Below are positions 20,931 through 33,597 of a DNA stretch of 64,000 nucleotides, piece by piece (the stretch's first letter is position 1; each line of letters opens with the position of its first letter). The notes beneath the pieces were generated by a model. The model was not told the origin of the DNA. It was given only the letters and a program-made list of their open reading frames with translations, and did no database searches. The translations under genes and the position numbers were made by a program. The stretch is from Tetragonia tetragonoides (Eukaryota > Streptophyta > Magnoliopsida > Caryophyllales > Aizoaceae). The stretch covers positions 1,525,501 to 1,589,500 of the forward strand of contig CM076142.1 of the NCBI GenBank assembly GCA_038025085.1, given 5' to 3'.

Positions 20931-23900
20931 TGGAATCAGATCAGTTGTGAAAAAGACCCGAAATCATCACATCATCTCCCTCCAAAAATAAAATTGCGGG
21001 TGTCTCCTCTCTCTCTCTCTTTCTCTCTCCTCAAGATGAAGATGAAGGTGTTCGGAAATGGCGGAAAAACTGAAACCCTAATTTGGCGAACGATTTCGAT
21101 TTCGACGAGGCCTTCAATCTCCTTCGATATGGTAAACTAGTTCTCTCTTCTCTTTTGTAATGGAATCAGTTTACGCTCTCGCAATTTTGCCTTTTTCATT
21201 TGCTCGTTTTATTTACTTCTTTTCCATGTTGTTCAAAGTAAGCGGTTGCGATTTGGTCGAATTGGTGTGGCATGGTTTCTTTCTCCATACAGTTTCCGGC
21301 AAAAATTACATAACTCCGGTTTGGTTTATATGTCTCTCTATCTCCTTAAAATTATCGCATTTGATCAATTGATTCATTTTTTGAATGTCTGTGTTTTAAC
21401 CTAAAGTTTTGGAAGGCTAGGGTTAGGGTTAGGGTTTTGCGTGGTGGGTTTTTTCTTTTCTTTTTTTTTTTTTTTAAGTTGCGGTGTGAAATTTATTGTT
21501 ACTTTGTTCTGTTAGTATTTGGTAAAACTTCCTTAGGAGGGCTGATTGTGTTCCTTACCACCGTTAGTTATCCAGAATTTACCCTTTTATTAACTTTTTT
21601 TTTCTAATTAAATTGTTAATTCTAAATCTGTGTGGGCTGGGCTGCAGTAGTCAAATATTTCCTGCTTACTTGTGATAGGACTAATTTTGGTGAAATGTTT
21701 AGTAGTCTGTTGTTACTAGTGAATTGATTTGTTTACTTGGTTTTACAATGACTTGCACCTTGTTTCTTTCTATGGAGCTATGAACTTTCATGACATTGCC
21801 AATTTATGTTATATTTAATTAGCACATACTAGGATTTGGGATAAAGGTTGCGAAGCCATGTCCCTAATTTTGGAATTTCTGTTATTGTTTGTAAAATGTC
21901 TTGATTATTTGAATTGAAAAATTATGATGATAATGGAACAGGAACAATTACGGCTTAATATACCAACTCAGGTCAACAGGTCAGGGCACGTTTCCTTGGC
22001 TCAAGCTGTACTCTCTGATCATCCTGGACTTATCCTAAGATAGAAGAGATAATTACCAACTCTTATTGGGATTCAGTGGCTGAAGACATGAAAGAGGGAC
22101 TTCAATAATGCACTCAGATTGCCGTGGCTCAGCTTGCTGCCCAAATTACAAGTGGGTTTAGAGTTGGTCTCTGCAATGTTGGACTCACGGCTTGGAACTC
22201 TGGTATGACATGTTTTTTAATAATTGGCCCAGTGTTCAGGTATTGGTGACAGCTCAACTGGTTCTTTCTATTTTTTGTTCATGTTGATTGTGTAGATAAG
22301 GCAGACTTGAAGGGGGAGATTGTACACACCAGCTTATGTTGATTGCAATGCACGGCATGAATGCATTGGTTCGTGGTGCTGCAAGGGATATAACAGTTCC
22401 ACTTAACTTGTCAGCGTTATGGAGTCTTCCCAGCAGTTGGCTACAGGTACAGGCTATTGATGGATCCACTGATGTGGCTGTGGATAATTCTTTTTTTTAA
22501 GTCATTGTTCAATGGTTTAGTAGAAGAGGTAGAAATTCGTGGTTCACTTGCTGGAGTTGCTGTAAGCATTTTCAATCTTACTTTTGATTTCCATTTACCA
22601 CCTTGTTTCGTTTCTGAAATGGTGCATATGCTTCACACTGATGTTCTGTTGCAACATGTGATTCCAACCTTGTATCATGAGGAGCTTGTGTTGAGGGTTG
22701 TCATCGGGTTATGCTTTGTTCCAGTTTTTTGCTTATGCTCAAAAAGGAATTCGTTTCACAGGTATGAAGCTTTCTCTCTTGATATGATTTTTCTACTTCC
22801 TATTTCCCACCACCCTGCATACAAGGGTCTAATCAAATAAATAATGACTGACTTAAAATTTACTATGGTTCAATCTACTAGCGGAGGTCAAGAGGATGAA
22901 TAGCCAGTGATATTAGTTGCACTGTGTGGTACATTCTTATGTTTGACTTTATCGCCTGTTGCACAGGTAAGTTATGTCTACACAAATTAGGAATACTTAG
23001 CCTGTGCAGTACTTACAGGTACCTTCCAGCCCTTTTACTTTTTTGTTGCAAATCTTAAACTTCACAAACTTTTTTTTCTTATTCCTTGTAATCTAATTAT
23101 CTCTAAGCTCTCAATTTAGTCCAGATATCTTGAAGGTATTGCTTTGTTCACCATTTTCTTTTTCCCGACAATGATTGAGATGTTGGATGCAGCTGTAGAG
23201 GATGCGATTGAATATAACATCTGGTGAGGGTTTGAAACATTTTCTTTTAGTATATTCAGTCTCAGATTTGAACCATTTTTGTATACTATGCTTTATGTTC
23301 TAGCAGGAGTACCCACCCGGAGTGCTGCCACTGAAAGTGATCATGATAATCGAGGACTTTATGCCAACAATGTCCAAGAAAAACCAGAGAATGGGCAAGG
23401 ACACATCACTATGACATGTTTCAGAGTCAAACAAATCTAAAGAGGACAGTATTGGTGTTCCCTCAGAAGATTGGATGGTTAACAAGATTTTGACCCTGGT
23501 GCCCGAGTTTGAAGAGCAAGGTTAGCAATGTACCTTGTACGTCATCGTTATGATTTTCGTCTGTTATCATGATTACTTCACTTTAGGTATAAATAATCGA
23601 GAGACAATTCTTAAAATCTTGGCAAGCCATTTGAGACCTGTGCTGCTCCTTCATGGAATGAAACAAGAAAGGCAATGGTAGCAGAAAATTCAGATAGGAT
23701 GAAACGTGTGATTGATAACCTGCAAAAGAAGCTTGATGAAGTTAGCATTATCATATGCCTGCTGGAAAAATGGAAAATGAAAAGTTCTTAACATTTTTCT
23801 TATTCTCATGATTTGGCAAGCTGTTATGCTTTGTAGTACACCCTACACATACCATGCCCTGTATTTAATCTAAACCCTGCTTTGAGCAAGCTAACTAACT

Positions 23901-25882
23901 TGAATATGCAGCTGCATGGAAAAAGCGTTGGATTTGCTTGAGGATGACCAAGCAACCTCCGTAAGTTCTTTTGCCCTTATGCAGTTGTGCACATATCAGA
24001 TTTTTGTTGGTTAGTTGCAGTAGAGATATTTACAAAAAGGATTACTAAAAGTTGAGCTTATATCTGTAACTTGAATATGCAGCAGTTCTTCACCTTACTA
24101 AAAGGATATTTTGGAATTCAGGATGTTTACAACTAATCAAAGAACGGAATTGCGATAGAAGAATCTCAAAATCCAGGGCATGTTTCTCTCAGATCTGGTG
24201 AAAAGGAATTCACAGGTGTGTGACTTTATTGTTGGGTTTATATAGGATTAACATTTGGGGCATCATTTTCTTTTCTTCTGTCGAATTAAAATTTGGGGTA
24301 TATCTGAATGTGATAAAGATTACTGGTCTGATTTGGCAAAGAGTTTTCATGGTTCTCTATCAGTCAAGGCTGTCGCTTTGTTGGAATCATTGGAAAGAAA
24401 GATTGGTGCCTAACTTTGCTAGTTTTCACTATTTTTCTTGGCCTTTCTAGCATTTGCTATGGTGTTGTTTTGCTTCCTGTTGACTTCTTCTTTGTTCTCA
24501 TTCCTGAACAATTTACATGCTTAAGGTTTCAGATAAACAGATTATTATGTTGAAATTTTGTATCCTTTTCAGCTTTGCTTTATTTCATTAAAGGCGAAGA
24601 ACCTGATCACATGCTTTTACAACTGTGGTAGACTTACCCATTGCATCCGTTACCCTCTGTTAACGTTTTTTTTTCTTCTTTTTTTTCTTATCATAACAGT
24701 TCATAATGTGAACTGTTCAATTATTACTTTTGTCATCTTACATGTAGAAATGCAACCTTACTCTGTTCCTGATATGCATTTTATATTATTTATTATTCAC
24801 ATTTTGTTACATTTTATGTTTTATTGAATACATTCATGCATCTAAAAGCAGGTGGATACATTCATGACAGCATTAGCAACAGCAGCTGAGGAAGGGTGAT
24901 TATGAGCTTCTCCTTCCTTAATTGATGCAGTGATGCTTTAGGATTCAATAGGTCTTGGATTTTGATTGCATATAATGAAGGCTACAGATAAAATCTGCAA
25001 ATCATTTGTTTATTATTTTGGCAGTATATATAAATGTACTAACGTGTGCTATGTGCACCTTGAATGGGTTATTGTTTCTTCAGTGGACTATATTTGAAGC
25101 AACTTGATAAGAAGATGGATACACAATGTTACATTCATATCGAAAGGTAGTTGTTTCTCTGCTCTTCTGCTCTTCTGTTCTTTCCTTTTCTTTGTCCAAG
25201 ACTACTTTAGTTCTCTTGCTCTTTATATTGTTTTTTAGTAGAGGTACTTGAAGTGTTGTAGTTTGCCAAGGATTTTGTTATAATGAAGGCTAGGCAACGT
25301 TGGTTCTGTTCTGTCTTTTTACATGTGTTTGGGAGGGTTGTTTCATGTCTTATAGAGATTCAAGGTGAGAATTTTTTTTCTTGCTGTAATGCCCTTGTTA
25401 GGAAGTGATTGCAGCTGGTCAAAGTGGTGACTGCTGAAAGCTTGATGGGCTTGCTCATGGTCATCTTTACAGCCATATGCCTATTCTTAATTTTAAAAAT
25501 TTCAGTAAAACTTTAATTTCCTTCATTCAAAAATTAGTCAAACTTGATATTCTCTATCTCTCCTTTTTTCTCCGATAAAATATTATCCTATTGAAATAGA
25601 AATCTTAAAAATAACTTTAAAAGATCAAGTAGCTCGCAAGCTTTTCCTGTGGAGCTCAGGGCCACTGGACTCCGCTCGACGCTCGTGAAGACTCGAATCC
25701 GCTCGGCTCAACTTGAGCTATTGTCTAGCACTCTCTAGCTCACGAGTTGGCTTGCTGAATTAGCAGACCTAGTTGGCCATAAAAGCTGATTATCTAGATC
25801 TTAATTTCATGGTGTTTTGTTTGCCCTATTTTACAGTTGTAGCATCTGGTTTTTGATTTTTTGCGACTTGCTATTTTGGTAG
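20931..25882 (+). other. Probable decayed or unrecognised transcription unit with exon-like fragments
   Basis: After the TATA box comes a CT-rich leader and the ATG at about 21035 (ATGAAGATGAAGGTG), whose frame continues to a CTAGTTCTC region with no recognised family. Protein-like stretches flanked by splice-like signals follow, for example RSGHVSLAQAVLSDHPGLIL (about 21975-22040), QLMLIAMHGMNALVRGAARD (about 22330-22390), SEDWMVNKILTLVPEFEEQ (about 23460-23520) and MKRVIDNLQKKLDE (about 23700-23740). Stops interrupt several of them. I do not recognise the family. The array GGGTTAGGGTTAGGGTT at 21420-21436 is a telomere-like/telo-box sequence common near plant transcription starts. At 25640-25790 a GCTCGGCTCAACTTGAGCT-rich patch may be an old transposon remnant. 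Confidence 0.35.
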
Positions 25883-28657
25883 GCATTGCTCTATGCAGAC
25901 CCTTTTGATGTGGAAGCCCAGAAGAAAATTAATGCTGCCATTCAGCAGGTAAGCATATTTTGTTTTAGTAACTTTGTTCTCTTATGTGCTTTCTTCACAA
26001 TGTTAGCAGTCTCACTCTAGAGCTCTTTTGCATACTTAGTTTCATGAAATCAGAGTTTTAGGTGTATCATAGCCTTGTTTATTCAAGTATTCCGATTTGT
26101 ATCCTCATGGGTGCTTTATGACTTATGAGCTGCCTGTTCTTATGTATCTGAAATACCTAAGCGAATGCCTTTGCTTGTTAGGGACAAGTCTGCTGATTTT
26201 GATCTCTCTCTTCTTTATGGCTATAACAACCTATATATTTGCATGATTGAAGTAATCTCTTCCCCCTCCCTTAGCTCTCTATATGTGAGGTTTTTGCAAC
26301 GGACCAGTGATTATACTCATGTTTGTGCAAGAACGGTATGTTTTCATTTTTCACCTTTGAAGAGTTTTTCTCAGCTGTTCTAGACACCCTTCTTTTTAGT
26401 TTAGAACAACAAAGTATTGTTAAAGAGTCAACTTATTGCCTTAAAAGCTACAAGTTTGTCCTCAGGCCCTTAGAGCCCTGAATTGCTGGCACACCCTTTT
26501 TTAAATCTTCAGTTATGTTGTACTTGGACATGGAATTGTGATTAATGTTCCATAAAGGTACTCATTAACTCTAGCAATGATGCAAAAATGAGTTTTCCTG
26601 TTATTTTATGCCTTCCAATTTCTGGTTACCTTCATTGTAGTAATTGATTCAGTTTCAGCTAGTGTAAGCTGAAAAACAAAATTACATCTTTATTCATAAG
26701 TGAAATGCAATCATGTTTGAGGCCAGATTACATGTTATTGAATATGTTTATTTTGTCATGTATGATATGCAAAATGTCTGACAAATTTATCAACTTTGAT
26801 GTAACTGGAACATTTAGAGCATACTCTCCTTGGAAGTGCATTCTCCCTTGAGTTATTCTGATAATGCTGTCGAATCTGCTGACCTTTATAGGCAAATATG
26901 TGGCTTTGCAAAAGTTTCTGTAACAATGTATGGTAAAGTGAGAAGTCTGTCATAGTGAAAATGAACTTAAAAGCTAGATATTTTTTCTGATCAAAACAAT
27001 TACAATAATTTTGTTATTTCATTTGGCCCGCTAAGTCTATGTCTTGGAAATTATAATTATTATTATTTTTTAAAAATTCGTATTCTCTTTTCAGGCATTT
27101 GCTGATAGCGGAGCCCAGTCATCACTGATATCTAAAGTTGTGCAGAGTGCAGTGGGTATGTGGTTTTTTTGTACTAAAAAGTAATTCTTTGATGCTGGAT
27201 CTCATTTCTTTCTGCTTTTTTTCCTCCCTTTTTGGGTTAGTTCCTGCTAACCTAAACCTTTTAAATATTTTTCTAGGGAGTAAATGATGCCGTCTGAATC
27301 AGCTTGAATGATTTGGTTTGATTCTATAAAGGTCTGTATTGTTAAGACCTAAATGACTGAAATTTGATATATTGGTCTCAGACTGGAATATCATCTGGAA
27401 ATTGGATGTTGTGGTCTTGGAGATTCTATGTAGATGGCTGCCCTTCTTCCATCGGCATCGTTCTTCATATATTTCCATTATGTTTCGTTTAGTCATGTTC
27501 TTATTTGTCTCCATGCACTCATTGTTATTGTCAGACTGAGAGCAATCTAATTAAGTGTAATATGCACATTGTGTTGGATGTAGAAAGTTCGGATGTAAAG
27601 ATATACATCATTACACATAATGTGCTTTCAAGCCTCATTTTTTTATTTCTGAATCTCTATACAGCTTCAGGCTGTTAAGGCACCTGGATCAACGTTATCG
27701 AGGTATCACTCATGGGGTTGGTCAGACAGAATACTGGGTCGAATGCGTGTAGCACCCATCAAGGTAGTAAACAAGGAAAGTTTTACTGAAGATATCCAAT
27801 TTTGCTTTTCATACATGTGTGTTAATTCCACGATTTTAGTTAGTTTTTTTTTTTTAATTTCTGAGTTTAGTATAATAATTTGTATGTATAGCTAATAAAA
27901 AAGTAAAAAGGAGTTTACTCCATAAACTGTGTGTGGAAGTTACCAGACTTGATTCCCTGTGTCAGTGGACTGCATTTGTTCCATAAAGATTTTACATAAA
28001 CTGCTAGATATGTCCTGACTTTGTGCCATCATGCTGCTCTATATTTGACTTGCCTGTTCACTTTCATTCCCTGTCCCCTGTGGAAGATTGGGAATGTGTT
28101 TTACCAATGTTCCTTTACAGTCCTTGACTCTCCCAAGATGGAGTTCCTGTTTGGTCTTTATATGCTCCGCAAACATCAGGTAATTTGTATTAATTGTTGT
28201 GTCCTTCATGGTTCCTTCTTCCCTTTAAACTTAACAGAAAAGGTGACCAGACCTTGTTTTGCAGTGCGTATCTGATTTGAAGGAGAATGCATTGAGAGTC
28301 GGTGAGGAGAGGAATCTGTACCATTTTTTCACGGTGAGATATTCATATTCATTTTGAAGTTGTAGTTGTCCACTTAGTCCTCTATATAATCATCAGTATA
28401 ATTCTTGGCAAAAAACGTATGCTGCTTCCAGAAAAGGACATCCCTTCTAAATTTTTGGATGAAGAGAGCCGAGAGGTATTTAAAGCAGCCAGCTTACAGC
28501 TCAGGAGCTTCTGTAAGGTTTCTTTTTTCTCCTCTTGATTCTGATTTGTCCATCATTTTTTGAAGTCTGAACATTGCATTTGCATAACTTGGGATTCCCC
28601 AGGTCGTGTCTCAACCCCAAGAGAGTAAAGGTGTCCCAACTGGAACTCAATCTTCTG
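25883..28657 (+). pseudogene. DDI1: Broken DDI1-like gene (retropepsin domain), C-terminal half
   Basis: Exon-like pieces in family order: 25883-25948 (YADPFDVEAQKKINAAIQ), 27095-27155 (AFADSGAQSSLISK), 27671-27763 (HLDQRYRGITHGVGQ then ILGRMRVAPIK), 28087-28179 (IGNVFYQCSFTVLD, MEFLFGLYMLRKHQ), 28265-28333 (SDLKENALRVG), 28432-28512 (KDIPSKFLDEESREVFKAAS) and 28603-28657. These match DNA-damage-inducible protein 1, a proteasome shuttle with a retroviral-like aspartyl protease; the active-site DSGAQ is still readable. It is broken by a frameshift after SLISK and a one-base loss in the fourth block (between GQTE and ILGR), and by absence of the exon that should lie between the first two pieces. 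I found no N-terminal ubiquitin-like or C-terminal UBA exon. The introns remain, so it is a duplicated rather than processed copy. Confidence 0.75.
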
Positions 28658-29862
28658 GTGAGTTCTTGTGAGCTGTTTTGTTTCCAGAGTATGCAGACTA
28701 ACATACTGGTAGGTTGAAGACTAACCTTCTCCTTCTCAAGGCAAATATGTTTTTCATGGGATTGAGAATCCCTTTCGAAGAACGGACAAGGAAATTGCAT
28801 CTGGAGCTGCTTTGAAATTTTAAGCTTCTGAGTAAACTAAATACTGACATTATTGTCCATTATTCAAATTGGAAATCATCCTCAGATTTATGGGTTTTTT
28901 GTTCCACTTCTGAAATAAGTTTCAAACCTGATGATTTTGTGTATTGAATAAGTAGAAATACTTGACCAATGATTTTGTTCGTGTTATGTGTGCGACATTC
29001 ATTAGATTAGTTGAATTGTGGTTTGGTTCATTGTGGAAAATTGCAGTCCCCACAACTTATAGTTCCTAGGATTTCAGTGTCAAAAATGTTTTTTGGTTGT
29101 ACACATGAAGTAGCTTCCGTAGGAAATTTCACTTACCTAAGGGGACTTAGGGTAAGCCACTTCCCCCGTTTTGTGAAAAGTATAACTTTTTGCATTTTTT
29201 GTCAATTAAACAACTCAACATACTGTACTCCCCAGGAAGTTGCTTTCTATGCCTTTTCATGTCAGCCAAACAACCACTAATTAGAATATCATGTCCTAAC
29301 TTGGTTTAGAGCTTAAATTGCAATCACTTGGTGTCCTGTCTTATACTGCCATGCATGGTCTAGAAGACTGGAATATACTATCAGGGCTGTTACACAGTTC
29401 CGTTGACTTCCTTGCCCCTTCTCTTGAATCCACATTCTTTTTTCTTTTTTAACCGCAAAGTTGAGAATGGGGGCAATGAGAATCGAATCTTGGTTTTTGC
29501 CAGGGAATGTAGAGGGAGAGCTCTCCGACCCGTTCTCTTTCTTGGTCCTTGTTTATTGACAGTTTTCTCTCTTATGCCTGACTTCCTGTTTATGCATTGA
29601 ATCATTCTTACGGTTCACAGGTGGTGTCTGTGGCCTGTGCTAATGTCGATCAGGTATGTAATCTTTATGCATTGAATTTCTCTCGCATTAGACGGTTGGA
29701 CAGAGTTGCCAAGCATATAGGCTTCGTTGATCACAAGTTTTATTTATTTTCTTATCGTTGGTTAAAGTGTATAAATAGATAGTTATTTCTTAATTCGGAT
29801 TATTTTGGAAATTGTTTAGTTGTTTCGCCTTGAGTAGGCGTGCCAGTGATGCCATGAAATTT
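28658..29862. other. Spacer downstream of the DDI1 remnant
   Basis: No gene recognised. A frame at 29403-29600 has no family resemblance. The segment 29440-29560 has a weak tRNA-like B-box on the minus strand, too weak to call a SINE. Confidence 0.35.
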
Positions 29863-29918
29863 AGTTTATAGGTAGTGTTAACATTTGCATAGTTTATGGG
29901 TAGTGTTAACATTTGCAT
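29863..29918. repeat. 28-bp tandem duplication
   Basis: AGTTTATAGGTAGTGTTAAC... at 29863-29890 is repeated at 29891-29918 with one difference. It lies 80 bp upstream of the tRNA gene. Confidence 0.9.
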
Positions 29919-29998
29919 AATTGGTAAGCTGTACAAAGTTTATACTCTCTGATGCTGCTATAACGATATACTATAAAGCAACGAAACGAACAATGAAA

Positions 29999-30070
29999 GC
30001 GTTTGTAGTCCAACGGTTAGGATAATTGCCTTCCAAGCAATAGACCCGGGTTCGACTCCCGGCAGACGCA
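29999..30070 (+). tRNA. tRNA-Gly (anticodon TCC)
   Basis: 72-nt cloverleaf: acceptor GCGTTTG pairs with CAGACGC (one T-G pair), D-arm around GTCCAACGGTTAGGAT, anticodon stem ATTGC/GCAAT with loop CTTCCAA (anticodon TCC at 30032-30034), and T-arm CCGGGTTCGACTCCCGG. Internal B-box GGTTCGACTCC is consensus. No intron. A TTTT run at 30071-30074 immediately follows as Pol III terminator. Its sequence is that of a normal plant cytosolic tRNA-Gly. It lies 248 bp upstream of the PGRL start codon on the same strand. Confidence 0.95.
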
Positions 30071-30318
30071 TTTTATGCTTTTTTGGTTCTTTGCCAAGGC
30101 GGCAAAGTGGGACCCGCGAAATCTAGATATTAACAAGATCTCCATCTCCTTCAACTCATCACCACCACCAGCCCACAAAGACATTTACATGACAGTCCAA
30201 AACCCAAAGTACCATACATTCTTCTCACTCTTACAACAAACGACACCGTTAAATTCAAAAACAGTCGCGTGTCAACCGCACATTACCCACACACCATTCT
30301 CTCTCTAGCTTCTTTCTC

Positions 30319-33300
30319 ATGGCCGGAGCTGGGAGCTCTCTCTCTCCTCCACCTCGCTTAATCGGACTATCCAAATCCACCGCCATCAAATTTCTCCGCC
30401 CTAACGGAGCTCCGTTTAGTATCCGTAATTTCACGAGTAATCACCATCAAGTGTTGTCCGCGTGCTGCGCCGACGCGGATACGCCGTGTCCTGTCGTGTC
30501 CGAGGGTCCGTCATGTATCTTCGTCGGACCTATTGAATCCGCTAGTCAAGAAACCCTAGAAGCTCTCTATCGCCAAGTAATATGTTTTCTTTTTTTTGCT
30601 TTAATTGTTCTATTTTGTTTCAATTTCATTTGATTGAAATAAAATTGATGTTCTCATTATTTGTTGATACTTTATTATAGGCCAGAGATGCTTATTACAG
30701 TGGTACTCCTTTGATAATGGATGACATGTTTGATAGAGTTGAGGTCAGTTATATTTCAAAATTTTATTGTTTTATACTTTTATTTAGTGGATTTTATCTT
30801 CTTTTTTTGTCTGTTTTCTCTTATGAATTGAAGATTGATTGATTGATTTTGAAACAGTTGAAATTGCGGTGGTATGGGTCGAAATACGTGGTCAAGTATC
30901 CAAGATGTAGTTTACGGCGGCAATCGACTTATGCTGATGCTCAGGTGACATTTTTTTAAGGAAATGAAACATGATTGATCTTTGCTATTCCTTGTTTTAG
31001 CTGTCAATACTCAATATAAACAGTAATGGTGTGAATGCTGAATACTGTTGTTGTTGGTGTTGTTGTTGGACCAGTGTTGGTGTTGTTGTTGGACCAGGGT
31101 TGGTGTTGGTATAATTAACTTGTATAGTTATATGGGTCTGAGTCTACAACTAATGCAGTCTGTTGGCTTGAGGAAATTCCGATAAGCATCGTTGGAGTAA
31201 AGAGGCAATGCATGTTTTCTGGAAATAATTCCTCTTTCTCACAAGACATAGAACACTCATGCTTTGCTGATCTTGCCTTTCCTGAATATCATATTGCCTT
31301 CCTCCAAATTTTGGGCCTTTTTTTGTAAAAACCTGTGGTGAGTGGTAACTTGCAAAACATTCACAACATCGGCATAGGGACAGAGAAGTAAAGTTCTGAA
31401 GCTCAGAATCCCCATAAATTATATTGAAAACGCCTTTGAAGCTCAAGGAAATACCTGAAATCTAGGGAACGAAAAAAAAGCCGAAAGAAAAACAAAAAAG
31501 AAGTTAAGTTAGAAATGACAGAAATGCGAACCCATTTGTGCCCAAGAAGACAAGTTTGGAAAATTGTGTTTTCCTTCATCAGGGAAGGTTCTAGAGAAAG
31601 AGAAACTGAGACTCTCATCCTCTCCTACTCTAGCTTAAGAGGGAATGACAGAAAACCCCTAAATTATTTTATCCAAAGTTAGATAGAGCATTGAATAGCT
31701 TCTTGCTGTGGCTTTTTAAGAATACTAATACATGGACTTGAAGCTTGCTAGTTTAAGGTTACTTAACACCTTGGCTTCTTTAAAGATCACCAGTTATTTA
31801 AGCCTTTAAGGACACTACTACTTCTACTATTATTGTTGATTTTGTCTGTCTTAAAAATGCAGTTGGTTTTTTAGTTTGTCTGTCTTAAAAATGCTGTTGG
31901 TTTTTCCCATAAAATTAGAGATGCTTGTTTATTTTTGAAGATGTAATGACGTTATGTAGGGCAGGAAGACCCTTCGCAGGTGTTTGCGTTGGCGAGTGTA
32001 TGGTTCCTGATTCTTGTGTTTGGCGGCTCTGTATGTCTTGTGCCCATATTGTACGCCATAAGTGTAGCTTTTCAGGACACGTTTAATTCAGAAGCAGTCT
32101 ACATCAGCCATTCATCCACACTAGAGTTTGCTGCCTTTGTAAATTGTGTGTTTTTCATGCTGCTGGGCTCTGTGATTGGCTGTCCAATTGCATCAGCTTC
32201 TGGTAATGTGGCTTTCCGTCCTTTTAAAACAATTTACTCTATATCTTGAACATATGTAAGTAGGTTAACTGGCAGGATGAGCTAAGACAATCATTTCCGG
32301 CATATTTAGTTGCTTTTCAGTTTTCACGTTCAAAAAAAATAAAAACATAACCTTTATAAAGATTACAAAACAGAATTGAGAACTGACATACTACCTCCAT
32401 TCTACAACAATAACAACATTTACTTTTGGCACATAGACCAATGCACTCTCTTTTTGGTTGAAACATTCTTATTATACCCTTTGACTAATGAGGGAGTGGG
32501 GGTAGATGAAAGGAAATAAAGTCATATAAATGGGGGGTATAATAGTAGATTCCATTAAAAAAGTTTATTAAACGTAAGAAATGTTGTATGAATCATCCAT
32601 TTTAGGTATATGTTGTTGTTGTGAAAGGGAGGTAGTATAACACAAGATCACTGGACGACTTGTTCCCTTCACATATAAAGTGGAGTGATAAATTGAACAG
32701 GAAAACAAGTAGTATCTTGGATGGGAAGTGAAACAGTATATCTTACCATCACTATTCAAGCTATCTTAGAATGCCATTTTGATAGGGTAAAACTTGTTGT
32801 CATGTCATCTTAGTTTCGTTTGACACCAGTGTTGCAATCTAGTCTAATGTCCATCACTATTCCACATTCGTTATTTCAGCTAGACAACTGCGAGGTTTAT
32901 GGCAGAATGATTTAGTGGCACTGAAGGGTGCTTGTCCAAATTGCGGGGAAGAGGTTAGTTTTTAACTAATTTATTGGTAAAAATTCAGCTTCTTGTTTTT
33001 ACTTTGAATTTTTCTCCAGTATCTTATGAGATTAAGAGCCAAAAATAATCACAACTATCTTTGGCATATCCTTGCAGGTTTTTGCATTTGTAAGATCAGA
33101 TAAGGGTAACAGCTTGCCCCACAGAGCAGACTGCCATGTATGTGAATGCCTGCTTGAATTTCGCACCAAGGCTGAGGTAAATTCAGCTTTTCCTTGCTTC
33201 ATTAGAAAGGATTGCATAGATTAAGTTCTATACTTCTATATTGTTGCAAATTGCTACAAAGAACTTTACATCGTCATTTAAAATCAAACTATAATTTGAA

Positions 33301-33597
33301 TGAATACTAAGGAGGTAGCTTTATCAAACCCTTTTCACAATGTTGCTTAGCTTTTGTATCCTGTTTTAATAATTTTTCCTTTATCTTTTTGGTTTATTTT
33401 ATTTATAAGTGAGGGGTTACTAAGGTTTTAGTACTCCTGGCAACAATTTTTGAGATTTATGATGAAGTATGATGGCATTTCTCATCATAAATGTGATTTT
33501 TCAGCAGTCCATTTCAAAATTAGGAAAACGGTGGGTTCATGGGCGTGTTTACCTGATCACTGAAAGAAGAAGTCGACGGCGCCGAATCTGGACATGA
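30319..33597 (+). CDS. PGR5-like (PGRL1/PGRL2 family) thylakoid membrane protein, seven exons, 303 aa
   Basis: Exons: 30319-30576, 30681-30743, 30858-30944, 31965-32202, 32880-32953, 33078-33176, 33505-33597; phases agree throughout. The first ~60 residues are Ser/Arg-rich and acid-poor, as in a chloroplast transit peptide. Then come the family blocks GPSCIFVGPIESASQETLEA, ARDAYYSGTPLIMDDMFDRV, KLRWYGSKYVVKYPRCSLRR, two membrane segments (about 142-166 and 188-210) and the C-terminal redox/metal cysteines CPNC (234/237) and CHVCEC (259/262/264), ending RRRRIWT. PGRL1 works with PGR5 in antimycin-sensitive cyclic electron flow around photosystem I; PGRL2 is a related regulator. The basic tail and KYVVKYPRCSLRR wording make a PGRL2-like assignment possible. 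Exon 4 starts at GAAGAC after TAGGGCAG. The third intron is about 1 kb and the fourth carries a Stowaway-like MITE. Confidence 0.9.
32391..32635. mobile_element. Stowaway-like MITE in PGRL intron 4
   Basis: The 245-bp block starts CTACCTCCATTCTACAACA and its reverse complement starts CTACCTCCCTTTCACAACA, flanked by TA on both sides (32389-32390, 32636-32637). CTCCCTCC-like inverted ends with TA target duplication are characteristic of Stowaway (Tc1/mariner) MITEs. Confidence 0.8.

Noticed and set aside
21416..21440. Interstitial telomere repeat (GGGTTAGGGTTAGGGTT)
   Set aside because: Only about three hexamer units and TTAGGG rather than TTTAGGG; more likely a telo-box near a transcription start than a chromosome-fusion scar.
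29403..29600. Possible minus-strand SINE (B-box-like AGATTCGATTCTC)
   Set aside because: B-box match is weak, no target duplication and no clear A tail were found.
31150..31618. Minus-strand frames of 98 and 71 aa in PGRL intron 3
   Set aside because: Protein-like composition, but no family I know and no start or splice context. Could be an old insertion; not enough to call.
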